Counted from the stretch's first letter, positions 1 to 11,300 are shown. The stretch: DNA of 64,000 nt from Jaenimonas drosophilae (GCA_030849065.1 JASAON010001645.1:91923-155922), one strand, 5' to 3'. Notes: generated by a model not told the origin, from the sequence alone. Translations and numbers: made by a program.

Positions 1-216
1 GAGGAGGAAATAGATTCCGATGCGACGGAGGAGTACGAGGTTGAGCTGGAGGCCGTCACCGCGAAGCAGAAGTGCCCGTATGGGGCCTCGTGCTTCCGCA
101 CCAATCCCGAACACTTTGCGCAGTTTTCCCACGACGATGGTGACGAGGATCTCGGATCTGCGACCTCCATGAAACCGGTTCTTCGTGGGAAAAAGAAGGC
201 CAGGGTGGAAGGCTGA
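1..216 (+). CDS. C-terminal end of a PBZ zinc-finger protein (5' partial)
   Basis: The frame is open from base 1 and ends at a TGA at 214-216, leaving 71 residues. An acidic stretch is followed by KQKCPYGASCFRTNPEHF and then AQFSH. This C-x5-C, then H and H spacing with the aromatic/Gly and Arg positions is the poly(ADP-ribose)-binding zinc finger (PBZ) of APLF and CHFR. The zinc ligands would be C25, C31, H38 and H44. A basic GKKKAR tail follows and could help nuclear import. PBZ proteins bind PAR chains at DNA damage or checkpoint sites; that role is inferred from the family. The catalytic or scaffold part lies outside the window, so the full protein cannot be named. Codon use matches the + strand genes downstream. 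Confidence 0.8.
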   Translation, partial: EEEIDSDATEEYEVELEAVTAKQKCPYGASCFRTNPEHFAQFSHDDGDEDLGSATSMKPVLRGKKKARVEG

Positions 217-249
217 GCTCCCCTACCCAACACCTCCCCTCGCTCTCTA

Positions 250-272
250 CCACACACACACACACACACACA
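250..272. repeat. (CA)n microsatellite
   Basis: About eleven CA units in the 3' UTR of the PBZ gene, ending in CAACAACA. It lies just upstream of the next gene's splice-acceptor tract. Confidence 0.9.
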
Positions 273-322
273 ACAACACTCTGCTGCTCATCACACATTC
301 ACTTCATGCCTTCGTCACATCC

Positions 323-361
323 TTGTACTCTTCTTCTTCACCTTCTCTCCTTTGTGTGTAG
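323..361 (+). promoter_or_regulatory. Polypyrimidine tract and likely trans-splice acceptor
   Basis: A 28-base stretch of C and T (with one A) is followed by TTTGTGTGTAG, placing a candidate spliced-leader acceptor AG at 360-361, 26 bases before the ATG at 388. No AG intervenes between tract and acceptor. Confidence 0.65.
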
Positions 362-387
362 GTGGCTGAGAGAGAGAATCACAGAAC

Positions 388-1242
388 ATGGGCTGCACAG
401 AATCTGCTGATATTCCCCACAAGCGAACGCTGACGCAGCTCCGCAGCCTTCAGGACACCATTGTCGTGTTGCGTGAACGCATATCGGCCACACTCCAGTG
501 CTCTGAGAAGCTGATTGACAGCATCCGCATTTCAGTGAACCGGTACAACCAGCTAGGTGCGACGAACTTTGCCGCCATCAAGCGGTACAGGGGTGATGTG
601 CCACACACCAACATCAACCGACAGCTTGCCGCGAATGTTCAGAATTCCATGGAAATTGTGACCACCGACGAGGCCCCCCGCTTCCGGGCCATCAACACCA
701 AGTTGTTAGAGCAGCTGGAGGAGTTGAATAGCGACCGCAGGGCCATCGAGGCACGGTTCAAGAGCCTCAGTCGGCTCATCGAGTCAAGGCAATCGGCAGA
801 GATGTCGCTACGCAGCGCCCAGGAGAAAGGGACAACCACAGACAAGGAACGTGAGAAGCTCGATGAGCTCAATCGAAAGGTGGCACACCTTCAAGCAGAA
901 TCCAAGGACAGCGAGGAGCGGCGTATGAGGGAACTGGAAATGCTCCAGGCNAGCGAGGCTTCACCAGTGGGCAAAGAAGCATCATTCCGCAATTCGTCAT
1001 CCTGCCCCGACGCCGGCCCCGTGAGCAACAATCCTCCGTTCAACAGCTGTACGGCAGACCTACCGCCATCACAGGACGACCAACAGGCTCCCGCCACCAA
1101 GATTTCCGTGGGTCGAACACAGACATCCGAGGCTGCGTGGGGGTTTGATTCTGCTGCACGGGTCTCACCCGCCCCGCAGGAGCCAGTGGATGGGGAAGAC
1201 ATCTACAATATGCAGCCACCCACACAACGGGCAACCGTGTAG
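388..1242 (+). CDS. Putative N-myristoylated coiled-coil protein
   Basis: This is a 284-residue protein of unknown function. It begins MGCTES, an N-myristoylation context (Gly2, Ser6) with Cys3 available for palmitoylation, so attachment to a membrane (plasma or flagellar) is likely. Residues about 12-190 are rich in Leu, Glu, Arg and Lys in heptad-like spacing and should form long helices. The last 90 residues are Pro/Ser-rich and look disordered. The start is the first ATG after the acceptor at 360-361. One undetermined base (N) at 951 makes residue 188 unknown; the frame continues cleanly on both sides. The overall shape (acyl anchor plus helical bundle) resembles membrane-shaping or scaffold proteins, but I recognise no family. 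Confidence 0.85.
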   Translation: MGCTESADIPHKRTLTQLRSLQDTIVVLRERISATLQCSEKLIDSIRISVNRYNQLGATNFAAIKRYRGDVPHTNINRQLAANVQNSMEIVTTDEAPRFRAINTKLLEQLEELNSDRRAIEARFKSLSRLIESRQSAEMSLRSAQEKGTTTDKEREKLDELNRKVAHLQAESKDSEERRMRELEMLQXSEASPVGKEASFRNSSSCPDAGPVSNNPPFNSCTADLPPSQDDQQAPATKISVGRTQTSEAAWGFDSAARVSPAPQEPVDGEDIYNMQPPTQRATV

Positions 1243-1420
1243 GACGTTAACATCACCCAGTTGCAGCAGAAAATAGATTTTAGCTTCATTAATCGTAACC
1301 AAACCCATGCCTTCGCTCTTGATAAGACCTGCGCTGCGCTGCTCCTCAATGGTTGCATCACCCCCCTCCTTAAATAGATCCACCGAAGCTGATTCAAATC
1401 AAGGCGAATCAGGCGAGGGC

Positions 1421-1426
1421 AAAAAA
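1421..1426 (-). terminator. Pol III T-run after tRNA-Arg
   Basis: Read on the - strand this is TTTTTT, two bases beyond the end of tRNA-Arg, a typical RNA polymerase III stop. Confidence 0.8.
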
Positions 1427-1427
1427 T

Positions 1428-1499
1428 CATCCGTGACAGGATTCGAACCTGCAACCCTCTGATCCGTAGTCAGATGCTCTTCCATTGAGCCACACGGAC
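1428..1499 (-). tRNA. tRNA-Arg (ACG)
   Basis: The - strand folds as a complete 72-base cloverleaf. The acceptor stem is GTCCGTG with CACGGAT (one terminal G-U) and discriminator G. The D arm is GCTC/GAGC, and the anticodon stem TCTGA/TCAGA closes the loop CTACGGA. The T arm carries TTCGAAT. Anticodon ACG reads CGN arginine codons, with A34 probably edited to inosine. There is no intron, and a T-run follows. Confidence 0.95.
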
Positions 1500-1557
1500 A
1501 CATTAACAAACAAAAGATGAAAATTGCAAATATTATTGATTTCTGGATGAAAAGGAA

Positions 1558-1641
1558 TCCTTCCGGCCGGAATCGAACCAGCGACCCTGTGATACCTGCT
1601 ATCTCTACAGTCACATGCTCTACCAATTGAGCTACAGAAGG
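1558..1641 (-). tRNA. tRNA-Tyr (GUA) with 11-nt intron
   Basis: The 84-base - strand gene has an acceptor stem CCTTCTG/CGGAAGG, discriminator A, D arm GCTC/GAGC and T loop TTCGATT. Anticodon stem TGTGA/TCACA encloses CTGTAG, then 11 extra bases, then A. Removing the bases at 1594-1604 gives a normal 7-base loop with anticodon GUA (1606-1608) and a 73-base tRNA. An 11-nt intron just 3' of the anticodon in tRNA-Tyr is the arrangement known from trypanosomes, which supports a kinetoplastid source. A short T4 run lies 4 bases past the 3' end. Confidence 0.95.
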
Positions 1642-1714
1642 TTCTGAAAAACCTGTTTTTTGGAATTATTTAAACAGAACTTCTTGTGATTATTCAGCAA
1701 ACTGTGCTTATGTG

Positions 1715-1786
1715 TTCTCGGTAGTATAGTGGTTAGTATACCCGCCTGTCACGCGGGTGACCCGGGTTCAATTCCCGGCCGGGAAG
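1715..1786 (+). tRNA. tRNA-Asp (GUC)
   Basis: This 72-base cloverleaf on the + strand has acceptor stem TTCTCGG/CCGGGAA with discriminator G. The D arm contains AGTGGTTAGT, the anticodon stem is CCCGC/GCGGG with loop CTGTCAC (anticodon GTC), and the T arm CCGGG/CCCGG closes TTCAATT. It is the only + strand member of the cluster and is transcribed away from the Arg and Tyr genes. Confidence 0.95.
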
Positions 1787-1793
1787 CTTTTTT
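1787..1793 (+). terminator. Pol III T-run after tRNA-Asp
   Basis: CTTTTTT begins directly after the discriminator base of tRNA-Asp. Confidence 0.8.
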
Positions 1794-1799
1794 AACTAC

Positions 1800-3120
1800 T
1801 CCGAATTTCTGCCCCTCCCACCGCGTCTAAATTAAGAGGTGTGCCGCGGAACGGTCCCGGGCGTAACCCCCACCCGTTCGTGTTTCACCCCCTCGGGAAA
1901 ACAAGACGCGAATTCCATACATTGCAACGGTGGGTTTGTTAATGGCCTTGGATTTCCACCAAGAAGTTGGTGGCCAGCAATTGGCCTTTCGCCACCCGCG
2001 AAGCCGCAAGGAACAACCATTCGAAACAATACGCAGCTGGAATGATATGCGTCGCGAATTTAAGAAGAACTACAACTCTTCCGCGGAGTTGTTTTGGTAA
2101 TGCTTTTCGTGGTGAGACCCAATTCCTCCCAAACAATCCCGGGAATCCGGGCCACCCCCCCCCAAGGCAGCCATCAGAAGCCGAACCCCGCCAGGGGAAT
2201 TGAAGACCGCCAGCGCAAGCGCAGAAGCATTCCCCGACAAGCCCGCCGGCTGTTAAACAAACGAACGGCCTTTGCAAATCACATAGCAGCGTAACTTTCC
2301 TCGATGCCCCTGGATCCCGCAACCGAGAATGCTTTCCAGCCGCGCGGGGCGGGTTTTCTATGTTCTACAGAATCCGCGCCAGGTCCGCTTTGGGGTGGTG
2401 GGGTTTTCGATTTCCGCGTTGCGGAACGTTCGCGCCGCCCCATGCTTGGGCACCAACAAATCCCGCATAGTTGGCGTTGGCGGTGTGGTTGCAATGCGGC
2501 GCGCTTTGGGGGTTTGGCGGCCCCCCCAATCCCCCATTTCAGATTTGCGTTGGGAAGGCGCGTCGGCCGTTTAATTTCGAGGTTTCGTGCGCGCGCGCGG
2601 GGGGGGGGGTTGATTCCGGCGGAAAAGCTTTTTTCACCGGGCCCGTTCCGCGTTTGGAGGATGGATTGCCCCCGATCCTCTTCGGCAAAATCGTGCGCAA
2701 ACTGGGCGGGTCCTTGGTTTGGCGCGGGGGTATGCGGCCCCCCCCCTGTTCAATGTTTTTGTGGGTGTGTATATTGGGGGGGGGGGGGTTATCCATGGTG
2801 TGCGATTCCCGTTTCTTGGCGTTTCGTGGCTGCGAACCCCCCTCGGGGGGGGGGGGGGGGGTTGTGCTTCTCTTTTTGCGGGCGGCGGGTTGTGTTTTTT
2901 CGACGATTTGGATTTCCACTTCTTCCCGGTTCCAGAATAGGGCAACCCCCGCAAACAAGACGAGGAGCCCATGCAACCCCGAAGCAATATCCCACGCACG
3001 CTTGGTTCGCCGGGCGAATTTGTGATGTCTGTTTGGTGCTTCGCTGGCGGTGCTTGCCATTGGTGGTGAGCTCCGTAGGCATTGGGTGGTGATATTGATG
3101 CCGCGGAGCATTCTCTGTGT
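1800..3120. other. Gene-free segment with long G and C runs
   Basis: No frame in this 1.3 kb reads like a protein; the longest ones exist only because stops are rare in GC-rich sequence. Bases occur in doublets and triplets almost throughout. There are long homopolymers: C9 at 2155-2163, G11 at 2599-2609, C9 at 2738-2746, G13 at 2776-2788 and G17 at 2845-2861. The texture differs from both flanks. It may be a genuine G-tract region at a transcription start, or consensus sequence inflated in homopolymers. Nothing else is recognised. Confidence 0.6.
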
Positions 3121-5263
3121 CCTGAATTGTGTTTTGCGTCAGGTGATAATGCTGATGGCTATTTGCGTGAGGGTTCCCGTATTGTAACTGATGCAGTAGA
3201 ATCGCCTGCTAAGTGAATTCCGATCGCTCTTGGTAGATTTGAGGGTAGGGCATTTCTGTTCTTTTTTTTTTCTGACTGTCAGCAGTGGCTCTTGTGAGCT
3301 TTGTTGTTTATTCTCATGGAGCACGCAGAGATTGGAATGGGATTGATACAGTGTGATGAAGGCCCGTTCTCTCTGCCTTGGGGATTCTGCAGTTTGCTTG
3401 ACCATCAGCTGCTTTCTTCGTCTGTTTTCTTGTGGGGGATATGCTGCGCTGATCCTTTCTCAAGGATTGCCTTCCTCCCTGCGCAAGCTGTTGGGATCCA
3501 TTGAGAAAAGTTGTCATTGTTCCCCGACAGCAGTGAACTTAGCTACGCACATCTCCCTAATCCACTCTCTCTGAGTCAAGCCGACTAGTGGTTACTTTGA
3601 GGGGAGCTCCCACGTGACATCTGTGGAGTACCCAAAGGAAATGCAGCGAAGTTACTCTTGGTTTCAATCATCTTGCACACACTAACAACCTTCCCAGTTA
3701 GTGAACGATTGCTTCAGGGTCCATGCACGCCAAAACATTTTAAAATAAGCCAAATGAAATTATGGAAGGCTTAGCGTTTCCAAAATCATGTACCGGATAG
3801 CTCTCGGTTCCAACACATTGTCAAGTCAATGATCGCACATCCAGCATTTGGATGTCATGGATCATGACTGGGATGCTGGAGATGTGCAGAGTGACCCTGG
3901 TCTGGAATTCTTGTAACTTTTTCGGTGACCTCTGCAGCGGTCGTCTGAGAGACTGATGATCAATGTGGTTCGAGTTGTAAATCGCAACATGGTTTCTGTT
4001 GCTGTTCTCTTACCCGTTCCACTCTGAGCGCTTACTGTTCTTATTCAGAGGCTCACAATCTGAGCGATGATATTTTTGCGGAATGGCAAGTGTGTTCGGG
4101 CAAACTTGAACCCTACAGGGTGGCTTGCTTCACTCGAGAGTCGTTTCTTTGGTTATCGTCGATCGATTTTGCAGTTGATAAGCAGAGGGAAAAAAACTCG
4201 TTACGCAAGGCAGTTTTGATTGGGTCTATTTCTTATGCGGGATTGGAAGTTTCTCACTTGGAGAAATTGTCAACCCGCTCGATTGCTCACTAAGCATACT
4301 CAGCTCAGCTGTCACAAGCTCAAATACGTTTATCCTTCTCTGAGAAGTTCCCTCTACGCTCAGGGTGTTATAACTGACCGCGGCGCCAAACCGCCGAAGT
4401 GGTGATATCGTGAGCGAGAGACGAAAAAGACTGGCGGCCAGACAGAGAGAGAGAGAGAGAGAGAGTGAACGAAAAGAGCTAAACGAGCAAAATTGTTTTC
4501 CTCGCGCTTGGATTCTGCAGCAATACCACATTCTTCATCTCTACCCGCCACCGATAGCAAAAAGCAACTTTGAATCTCGGTGATTTACCGACCTGTATAT
4601 CGATTGCAGGCGCTGGTTAATATTATCTCCACTGTGCCTTTGCGCGTTTGCGGTGGACGTTTGAACCATATGGAGGCTCCTCAAAGCTATCGATGCGTCT
4701 GACAGAGCAGTTCTAATCTTTGGCTCGATCCTCTTTCTAACTGGCTACACTGGTACACTAAGCGTTATTTATTTCATACTTAAATGGTGGATTATGCGAG
4801 ACCACAGAATTGAGCTTCTGTTTGCGCTAGTGCGTCATGTTGGGAACAGAAGCCGTACGCTAATTTTTGTTCAGGTTGTACGAAGACTGTGGCGTTTCCT
4901 CGTTGTTGATCCAACATGCTGTGTGCTTGTATCTCCATCTCAATCGTCCCTCCTGCCGTCTCACCTCTTTGACTCAGTCCATCAAATAGTTACTTTTCCA
5001 GATACATTGGAGCACTCTATTCAGCCACCAGGGGTAACGATTCGTTTCAAGCTGAAGACTACGACACTTGAATGTTTATACGCTGAGACGACTACTGACT
5101 GCGATTTCACGTGCTTTAATCCTCCCATCCCAAAATTTTGGAACAAGGTGGAGATTTTTTTTCGTTGTGAATTCTCCTTTTGTCATACCACCATTGATCT
5201 TTGTTGATCCACATATAGTTCTTGTTTTGTCTGCTCTCTGCGTGAATTTTGCGCGTTCACGAT
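3121..5263. other. Gene-free stretch upstream of the giant gene
   Basis: About 2.1 kb of more AT-rich sequence with frequent stops in all frames. It contains an (AG)11 repeat and scattered T runs but no recognisable gene or RNA. It lies between the tRNA cluster and the first gene of the next same-direction array, where a kinetoplastid transcription-start region could lie. Confidence 0.55.
4444..4465. repeat. (AG)11 microsatellite
   Basis: Eleven uninterrupted AG units inside the gene-free stretch; no other function is visible. Confidence 0.95.
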
Positions 5264-5298
5264 ACTTCCCACTCCTTCGTTGCTGCACTGTGACACAG
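5264..5298 (+). promoter_or_regulatory. Likely trans-splice acceptor of the giant gene
   Basis: A pyrimidine-rich stretch (ACTTCCCACTCCTTCGTTGC) leads to CACAG with the AG at 5297-5298, 20 bases before the ATG at 5319. This supports that ATG over the open frame's upstream TTG at 5280, which is not a plausible start. Confidence 0.55.
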
Positions 5299-5318
5299 GC
5301 AAAAGAACTCTCCTTCCC

Positions 5319-8300
5319 ATGCGGATTCACATCAAGTTTGGTGACACGAACCATGTGGTAGAGATCTCAACAGATGCAACCCTCGGAGATTTGAGAGAGA
5401 AAGTTCGAGATGCTACCAGGGTACTTCCGCCGATGCAGAAACTGCTGGGAAAGCCAAACCTTCAAACAAAACCGGAAGATTCTCTATTATCAGAGTTGGG
5501 AATTCGTGATGGGACAAAACTTATGCTAATCGGAAACCAAGTTGCGGATGTGGTGGAGGCAAATCGTGCATCGGCAGTTGAGCAGCAGCATGAATCCAAA
5601 CAAGTTCAGCTTCGGCTTCGCCTTCCTCATCACGTATGGATGCTTTCTCCGTACGCTTCTGCTCTTGCGGATGCGTATGTTGATGGCCGTGGCGCCCCTT
5701 TGGAAGGAGGTGGTCATCTCCTCTCCCTCCTTGCCCTCGACCTTATTTTGACGCGCATCAATCGACTGGGGGTTGCTTCGACAGCGGGCTCCGCCCAGCT
5801 CCTTGCTGCTATGGGGAATGAGGGGGCAGCACAGATTCGTCATCCATTTCTGGCTTCTTTTTCCGATCAGCACAGCGTTGCCCTCCAGTACGTACACCGT
5901 ATTGTTCGACGGTGCTATGAATTTACCGCCGCTGCTACCGGTGCTCAGGAGCCTGGGGCCATTCGAGAGGTGGTGGATCGTTGCATCCGTGATATTGATA
6001 GTCTCTCGGTGGGAGAGTGGCTGTTGCTTCCTGCGGGATGGGTTGGTCAAACGTCGTCCAACTACTGTTTTTTGTTATTGCATCGCGTGACATCCGAAAA
6101 ATACACAGTTGTCGTGATGAATCGTGGACGTGATGGACAAGAGTACCATCCGCGGTGGGCAACCGCTGAGAAGATCCGAGTATCCCCAATTCTTCACGTT
6201 GATGGGGTGCACCGGGAACGTGTTGTTGATCACGGATTCTGGCTTACACTCCTATCTCTCTGGATGCGTGGCAACGATCCACAGGATCAATCCGAGTTTA
6301 TTCGTGCTGAAGTGTTTTACGATGTTTTGCTCCCCTGGCTTGTTGAGCATGGAGCTCATCAGGAAAATTTTGAAACGAGAGGAGCTTCCGAGGCGCTCTT
6401 TCCATGGGCAGCGGATGCAACCGCCACTGCAGCTCCCTATCCGAAATCAGTTACCCAGCAGGGATGTAGCACCATTTGCAGTGCGTCTAGCGCAATGAAA
6501 GGAGCAATGACAGCAGCTTGCTTTCTCGCAGGCCGGCTAGGAGAGATGACTCCTGCAGAAGTGAAGCAGCTGAAGTTTGCTCTCAAGTACGAGCTGTTCG
6601 TCCGTGCAGCGGAGGATGTGCACAACTACGCCAAGCGATTTGTGGTCAATGAGTCGCTCTCTTTCCCCAGCCGCGTGAAGTCCGTCCCAGGGTCGTTGAC
6701 TCAGGATGGTGCATCCAACGTGGTGGACCAGCAGCGATTATGTCGAGCGATGTCATCATTAGTGGCTGCAGGGGTAAAAGATACCGCCTCTGGTATAAAC
6801 CTACGAGATGTCTTATCAGCTGCTGGCGAACAAGGCGTCGTTCTCACGCAAGCTAATCATGTACTGCTCTCCACTGATTCCTTGATGAACAAAATGGTGT
6901 TCGTCTATATCGGTTCTCTCTCTGTGCCTGAATGTGCTACCTTCACTGCGCTGGTAGCTGATGTGGTACCCTGTTTGGCCCGTGCTGTGCTGCGTGGAGC
7001 CCCACCCGTGGAGATTCTATTTGTGAGCGCCGACCAAACTCGGGAACTCTATGACCAGCATGCGGCGATGCTTCCGTGCTCACGGGCGGGCTTTTCTCCA
7101 GTTGCTCTCATTCAATCTCTGGATTGCTCCAAGGTACCTGAAATGATTGCCTTTGGCCCAGATGGGGCATTACTGCACCGAGATGGGGTTCAGGCTCTAC
7201 GAGCTGACCCAGAGGCACTTCTTTTCCCTCATGGACCGTGGAGGGCAGCCAACCCCCTCTCCGCCACAGACGTGCGCATGTTAGAGGTAAGTTCAGCACA
7301 GCTAGCCCATCACACCAACCGCCGCCTATCAAACGGCGCGATCACTGAGGATGTTGGCCAGCAGATACTACGCCTCGTTGAGGCGGTGAAAGACGTGGTG
7401 GACGCGTTGCCTCAAGATGACATCCGCGACTGGACATCAACCTCAGCAACAGGTCGACCCAACGACGCCCACAAATCTCACGGGAGCAGCGACTGCATCG
7501 AATCTCAAGATCCAACTTCGCTCGACACTTTGCTCACTTCCACTGTGCTTAACAGTAGGGACAATGGGTACCCTGAATGCAGTCTACTCCCAACTGTGTC
7601 TACAGCACGTTACTGTGGGAACCTATTTCACACAACTCCAGGCACTGCTGATGACCTAACTGAGCTTACAATTCCTCAGAGTTTGCGCGACCTGCATAGA
7701 GTGCTGGTGCATTGCAAAATGATTGTTTCACGTCTGTGGGCTCGTGCCGGAGATAGCGGCACCTCCTCGCGCGTAGCAGTTGAGATGCAGCTAATCGAGT
7801 TCATTTCGTGGGCCTTTATGGAACTTATACCCGTTCCCGGGGTGGGCACGGGGGCAACTGTAGGAGCCGACCCCCTTGGCTCGGCTACCAGGTCCGTTAG
7901 CGCCGACTTCTATGAAACCGATAGCTTCGAGTGGGCTCAGCTAAGTGCGGAAGAAGACCCGCAATTGGAGACACTCGCTGCGATACACTACTTACTGCTC
8001 TCTTTCGGGAATGCCTGGCAGGCAGTGGAGACCCCATCCCGCAGTGCCGATGCCGAGCGATGCTTGGTTTCCATGGAGATGCTCCTCGTCTTTGACGCCG
8101 TTGTTCGTCAGGTGAATGGCAGTCGTGGGGGTCAGCAGCTGGCGCTGCTGCTAGCCAGTGACGGGGGCTACTATCTGTCCACCACATTAGGAAAACGCAA
8201 TCTACCCTTCGCGACGGTAGCAGCCTCACTGGAGCTGACCCGCCCACGCTTGCTTCTGGTGCGGGCCTGTATGCTGCGCTATATTAACCACCAACATGCT

Positions 8301-11300
8301 TGCTTTCAGCACGAGCTCTACGATCTCCGAATGCCTGACAAACTTGAAATTCGTCGAGGCAGTCGAACCATTACTTTTCTTCGAACATTCATGGATAATC
8401 TTGGATATTCTATTGATGATGCCGGTGGCCAGCGCGGGGCTCAGGGCTCAGAAATGGAGAAGTTGATGGAATGGCTGTGCTCTGATCGGACGCCCCTTGC
8501 CTCAAAGAATCCTGAGTTTCTTCTCGTTCGAGATGTCGTGCTTTTGGCTAAGTTTTTGGGGACGATGGAGCGGCGCGAGGCGCAGCTTCTAAACAGGCGG
8601 AAGGAACTTGATCACTTTGCGAGCTGGCGCATCTGCTTTGAGGAAGACACACCCGGTCGTCAAATGAGTGCGGGATGGCGCACTAGTCCCACTTCGTTAC
8701 AATGGGAGTGTTTGATGGTGCGAGGTCGGGATTTGGATGTGGCAGATATTACGGTGCATGGCTTCGGGAGACGTGAGCTTCTCTATGGAGAGGGTCTGGT
8801 TCTGTGCTCCCCGATTGATGTTGGTCGTCTACTGGGGATTGACCGGCCCACAGAGGATGATGTGCTACACGCTCGTCAGCTCCCCAACTTGGGAGGTGGT
8901 ACGATGAATATAGAGGAGGTGGAGGTGGTGTTAAGCTGCTTGACTACCCCCTATCTCCGTATACCACTTCTGCTCGACTTCTTCAGCACGCAGGACCGTC
9001 ACACCTACTTGTTTCTCCCTCCAGTTCAGGCTCTCTTGCGGGCGGTGCTCTTTGAGCCCGCTGACTTTGTGCTCCCCGAACGCTTGCTGCAGGCTGACCC
9101 GAGAGAGGTTCCAATGCGCCTTAGCGCTGCGCAGCGAGAGGAGATAGAGCGACAGCACCTCCACGGGGACTTCCATCGCCATATTGATGAGGATTGCCTG
9201 GGCACTACCTATGGCTTGCTCCTGAACGAACTGGCCAATGCTCCTTCAACGGTACTACAGCCTGTGTCACGATTAGTGGATTCAGTGAAGGAGCTAGGCC
9301 CAAGCTCTGTTTACAGCGCCAATGCTAGCTACGTTCTCTTTGTGGTGGAACTGGTGACGGGGGTACTGAACTTCGTTCGATTTTCTGTAGAGCACCGCAC
9401 CTCGTCCGAAGTGAGTACAATGCATCACTTCCATACGGAGCTGCTTCAGTCCCTAGAATCCGTTGTGCTGCCTCTACTGACCGCATGGCTGGAGGAGAGT
9501 GTGGGAAATCTTGATACCCCATCGCAGTGCGTGGTCTATGCCTACCAGAGTATGGTAGTGCGAGCGCTGTGGAAGGGAGCCGTGCTGAACCTGGGTGGGA
9601 CCTCTTCTTGGGGAGACGCCTCCAACCTTCCCACTGTTGCTCGTCACATAACGCGCTTGCTTCGGTGCAGCGCCTTTGTTCGTGCACGCCACGGCTTTGG
9701 CATGGGCATGCAGCGAACTCAGTTGGCGGCGCAGGAGGGTGACAACGAGCTGAGCGCGGAGGACAAGCTGCTTCGATTTCTCCAAGCGCATGGACTCAAT
9801 ACTTCACGTGCCACACCTCAGCTCTTGGAACAAGGCAAGCAGCTCATGATGAGCGGCGGCCGTCGCCGCGCGGTTTTCTTACAAATTATAGGCCAGCATA
9901 CACGTGATACGGTTCGCTTGCCCAATCTCTTCCGAAGTGATCCCAGCAGCACGACGGAGTCCAAGCGCCTCAAGCTTCCTCCAGCTGACCTCCCCGAGCT
10001 TGAGCTTTTCCAGGTGTTACACGAGGATCACAGAGATATCATGTCGTGGATGGAGGGCCTATCATCCGAGGACTTGTCGACTTTGCTCAGCAGTGTGGTA
10101 CAGACTGTTCTCTGTGATGTGGACGGTTCCAGCCCCACCAGTTCAGGGCACCTCACCAGTCACGGCAGCTCCTCTGGTTTTGCACATTTTGACGCCACTG
10201 CAGAGGAACTATGGACGCGTGAGCAACCTGGCTGCTACGCGAGCAGCTCTAGAAGCGGCCTTGCATTCCATCTTCAGAGTTGCGAGCTGTTTTGGCATCA
10301 TGATGAATTGCGACCTGTGCCTGATAGCATGTCTCACTTCACGGATTTTGAGAATATTTTGGGCAAAGACCTTCTCCAGTGTGGCCTAGTTAGCCGTCAC
10401 GAGCACCGCCATTGGGTCCATATTGTTGGAACACCATATGACGTTGTGGAGTGGACCTCTCCACCAGAAGCAACCGACCAGGGCGTCCATCATCCCATCA
10501 TTCTAAGCGGGGACTGGCCGGGAGAGATGGCTCGTAGTGCGGCCTTCGAGGGCGACATTTTTGACCGACCGGTGGAAGTTATGAGCCCCGATCCATGGCC
10601 GGTGAGGGCGGAGCGGTGGGCGGTCGAGCTGGTGAAGTGTGTATATGCGGCATCCTACCCACATGGTGTTCAATTCGCTCCACTTGCGATGGCCCTCCCC
10701 GAGGATACGACAGGGGCAACGGAGACTGAATGCGATGAGATGCATTTTCTGTACAACGATGCACCGCAGTACCCCAGGAATCCAGAGAATGCCACGTGGA
10801 AGGAGATCGTCGCTTATCGGCGCCCACAACCACACTTTCATGTTTTCAACCTGGTTCCACATGCCCGAAAGATGTATCGCTCTTTGGTCTACAGCACCAA
10901 TCAGCGATTGTGCTTGCACAGCCTGGCTTTGATGGGACGGGAGCGGCGGCGCGATGCACTTCAATCGACCGCCTTCGTTGCGGGTGAACTGAAGCGTCGC
11001 ATTAGCGTTGATACCACTCTTGAAATCCACAGGCATAATGCAACTCTCGGTGGCCGGGAGACGTACGTACCTGCAGCTCTGTTGCAAGGGTTGGTGCCAA
11101 GTGCGCTTCTCGAGGCTTTTTATATTTGGCAGGGCGACGACGATCTCTTGCGTGGATATCATATGCCGCAACAGCGCAACGCCTTGTCCGACGCCGCGCT
11201 TAGTGCACCTGAGAGTGAGGAGCACGATCACTGGTTCAATTACAGCGTTGAAATCCACTTGCGGGGAACGGGTGAAGCACAGAGCCTTTCGCATTGTACT

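Noticed and set aside
2304..3111. Long overlapping open frames on both strands in the G/C-run segment
   Set aside because: They come from the scarcity of stop codons in GC-rich sequence; residues are dominated by Gly, Arg, Pro and Trp runs and no frame shows domain-like structure.
4794..5207. 137-codon + strand frame upstream of the giant gene
   Set aside because: It begins with ATG, but third-position use is not biased, it has no recognisable motif, and it lies in stop-rich AT-leaning sequence.
5280..5318. Extension of the giant gene to a TTG at 5280
   Set aside because: TTG is not a usual start here, and a likely splice acceptor at 5297-5298 lies inside the extension.
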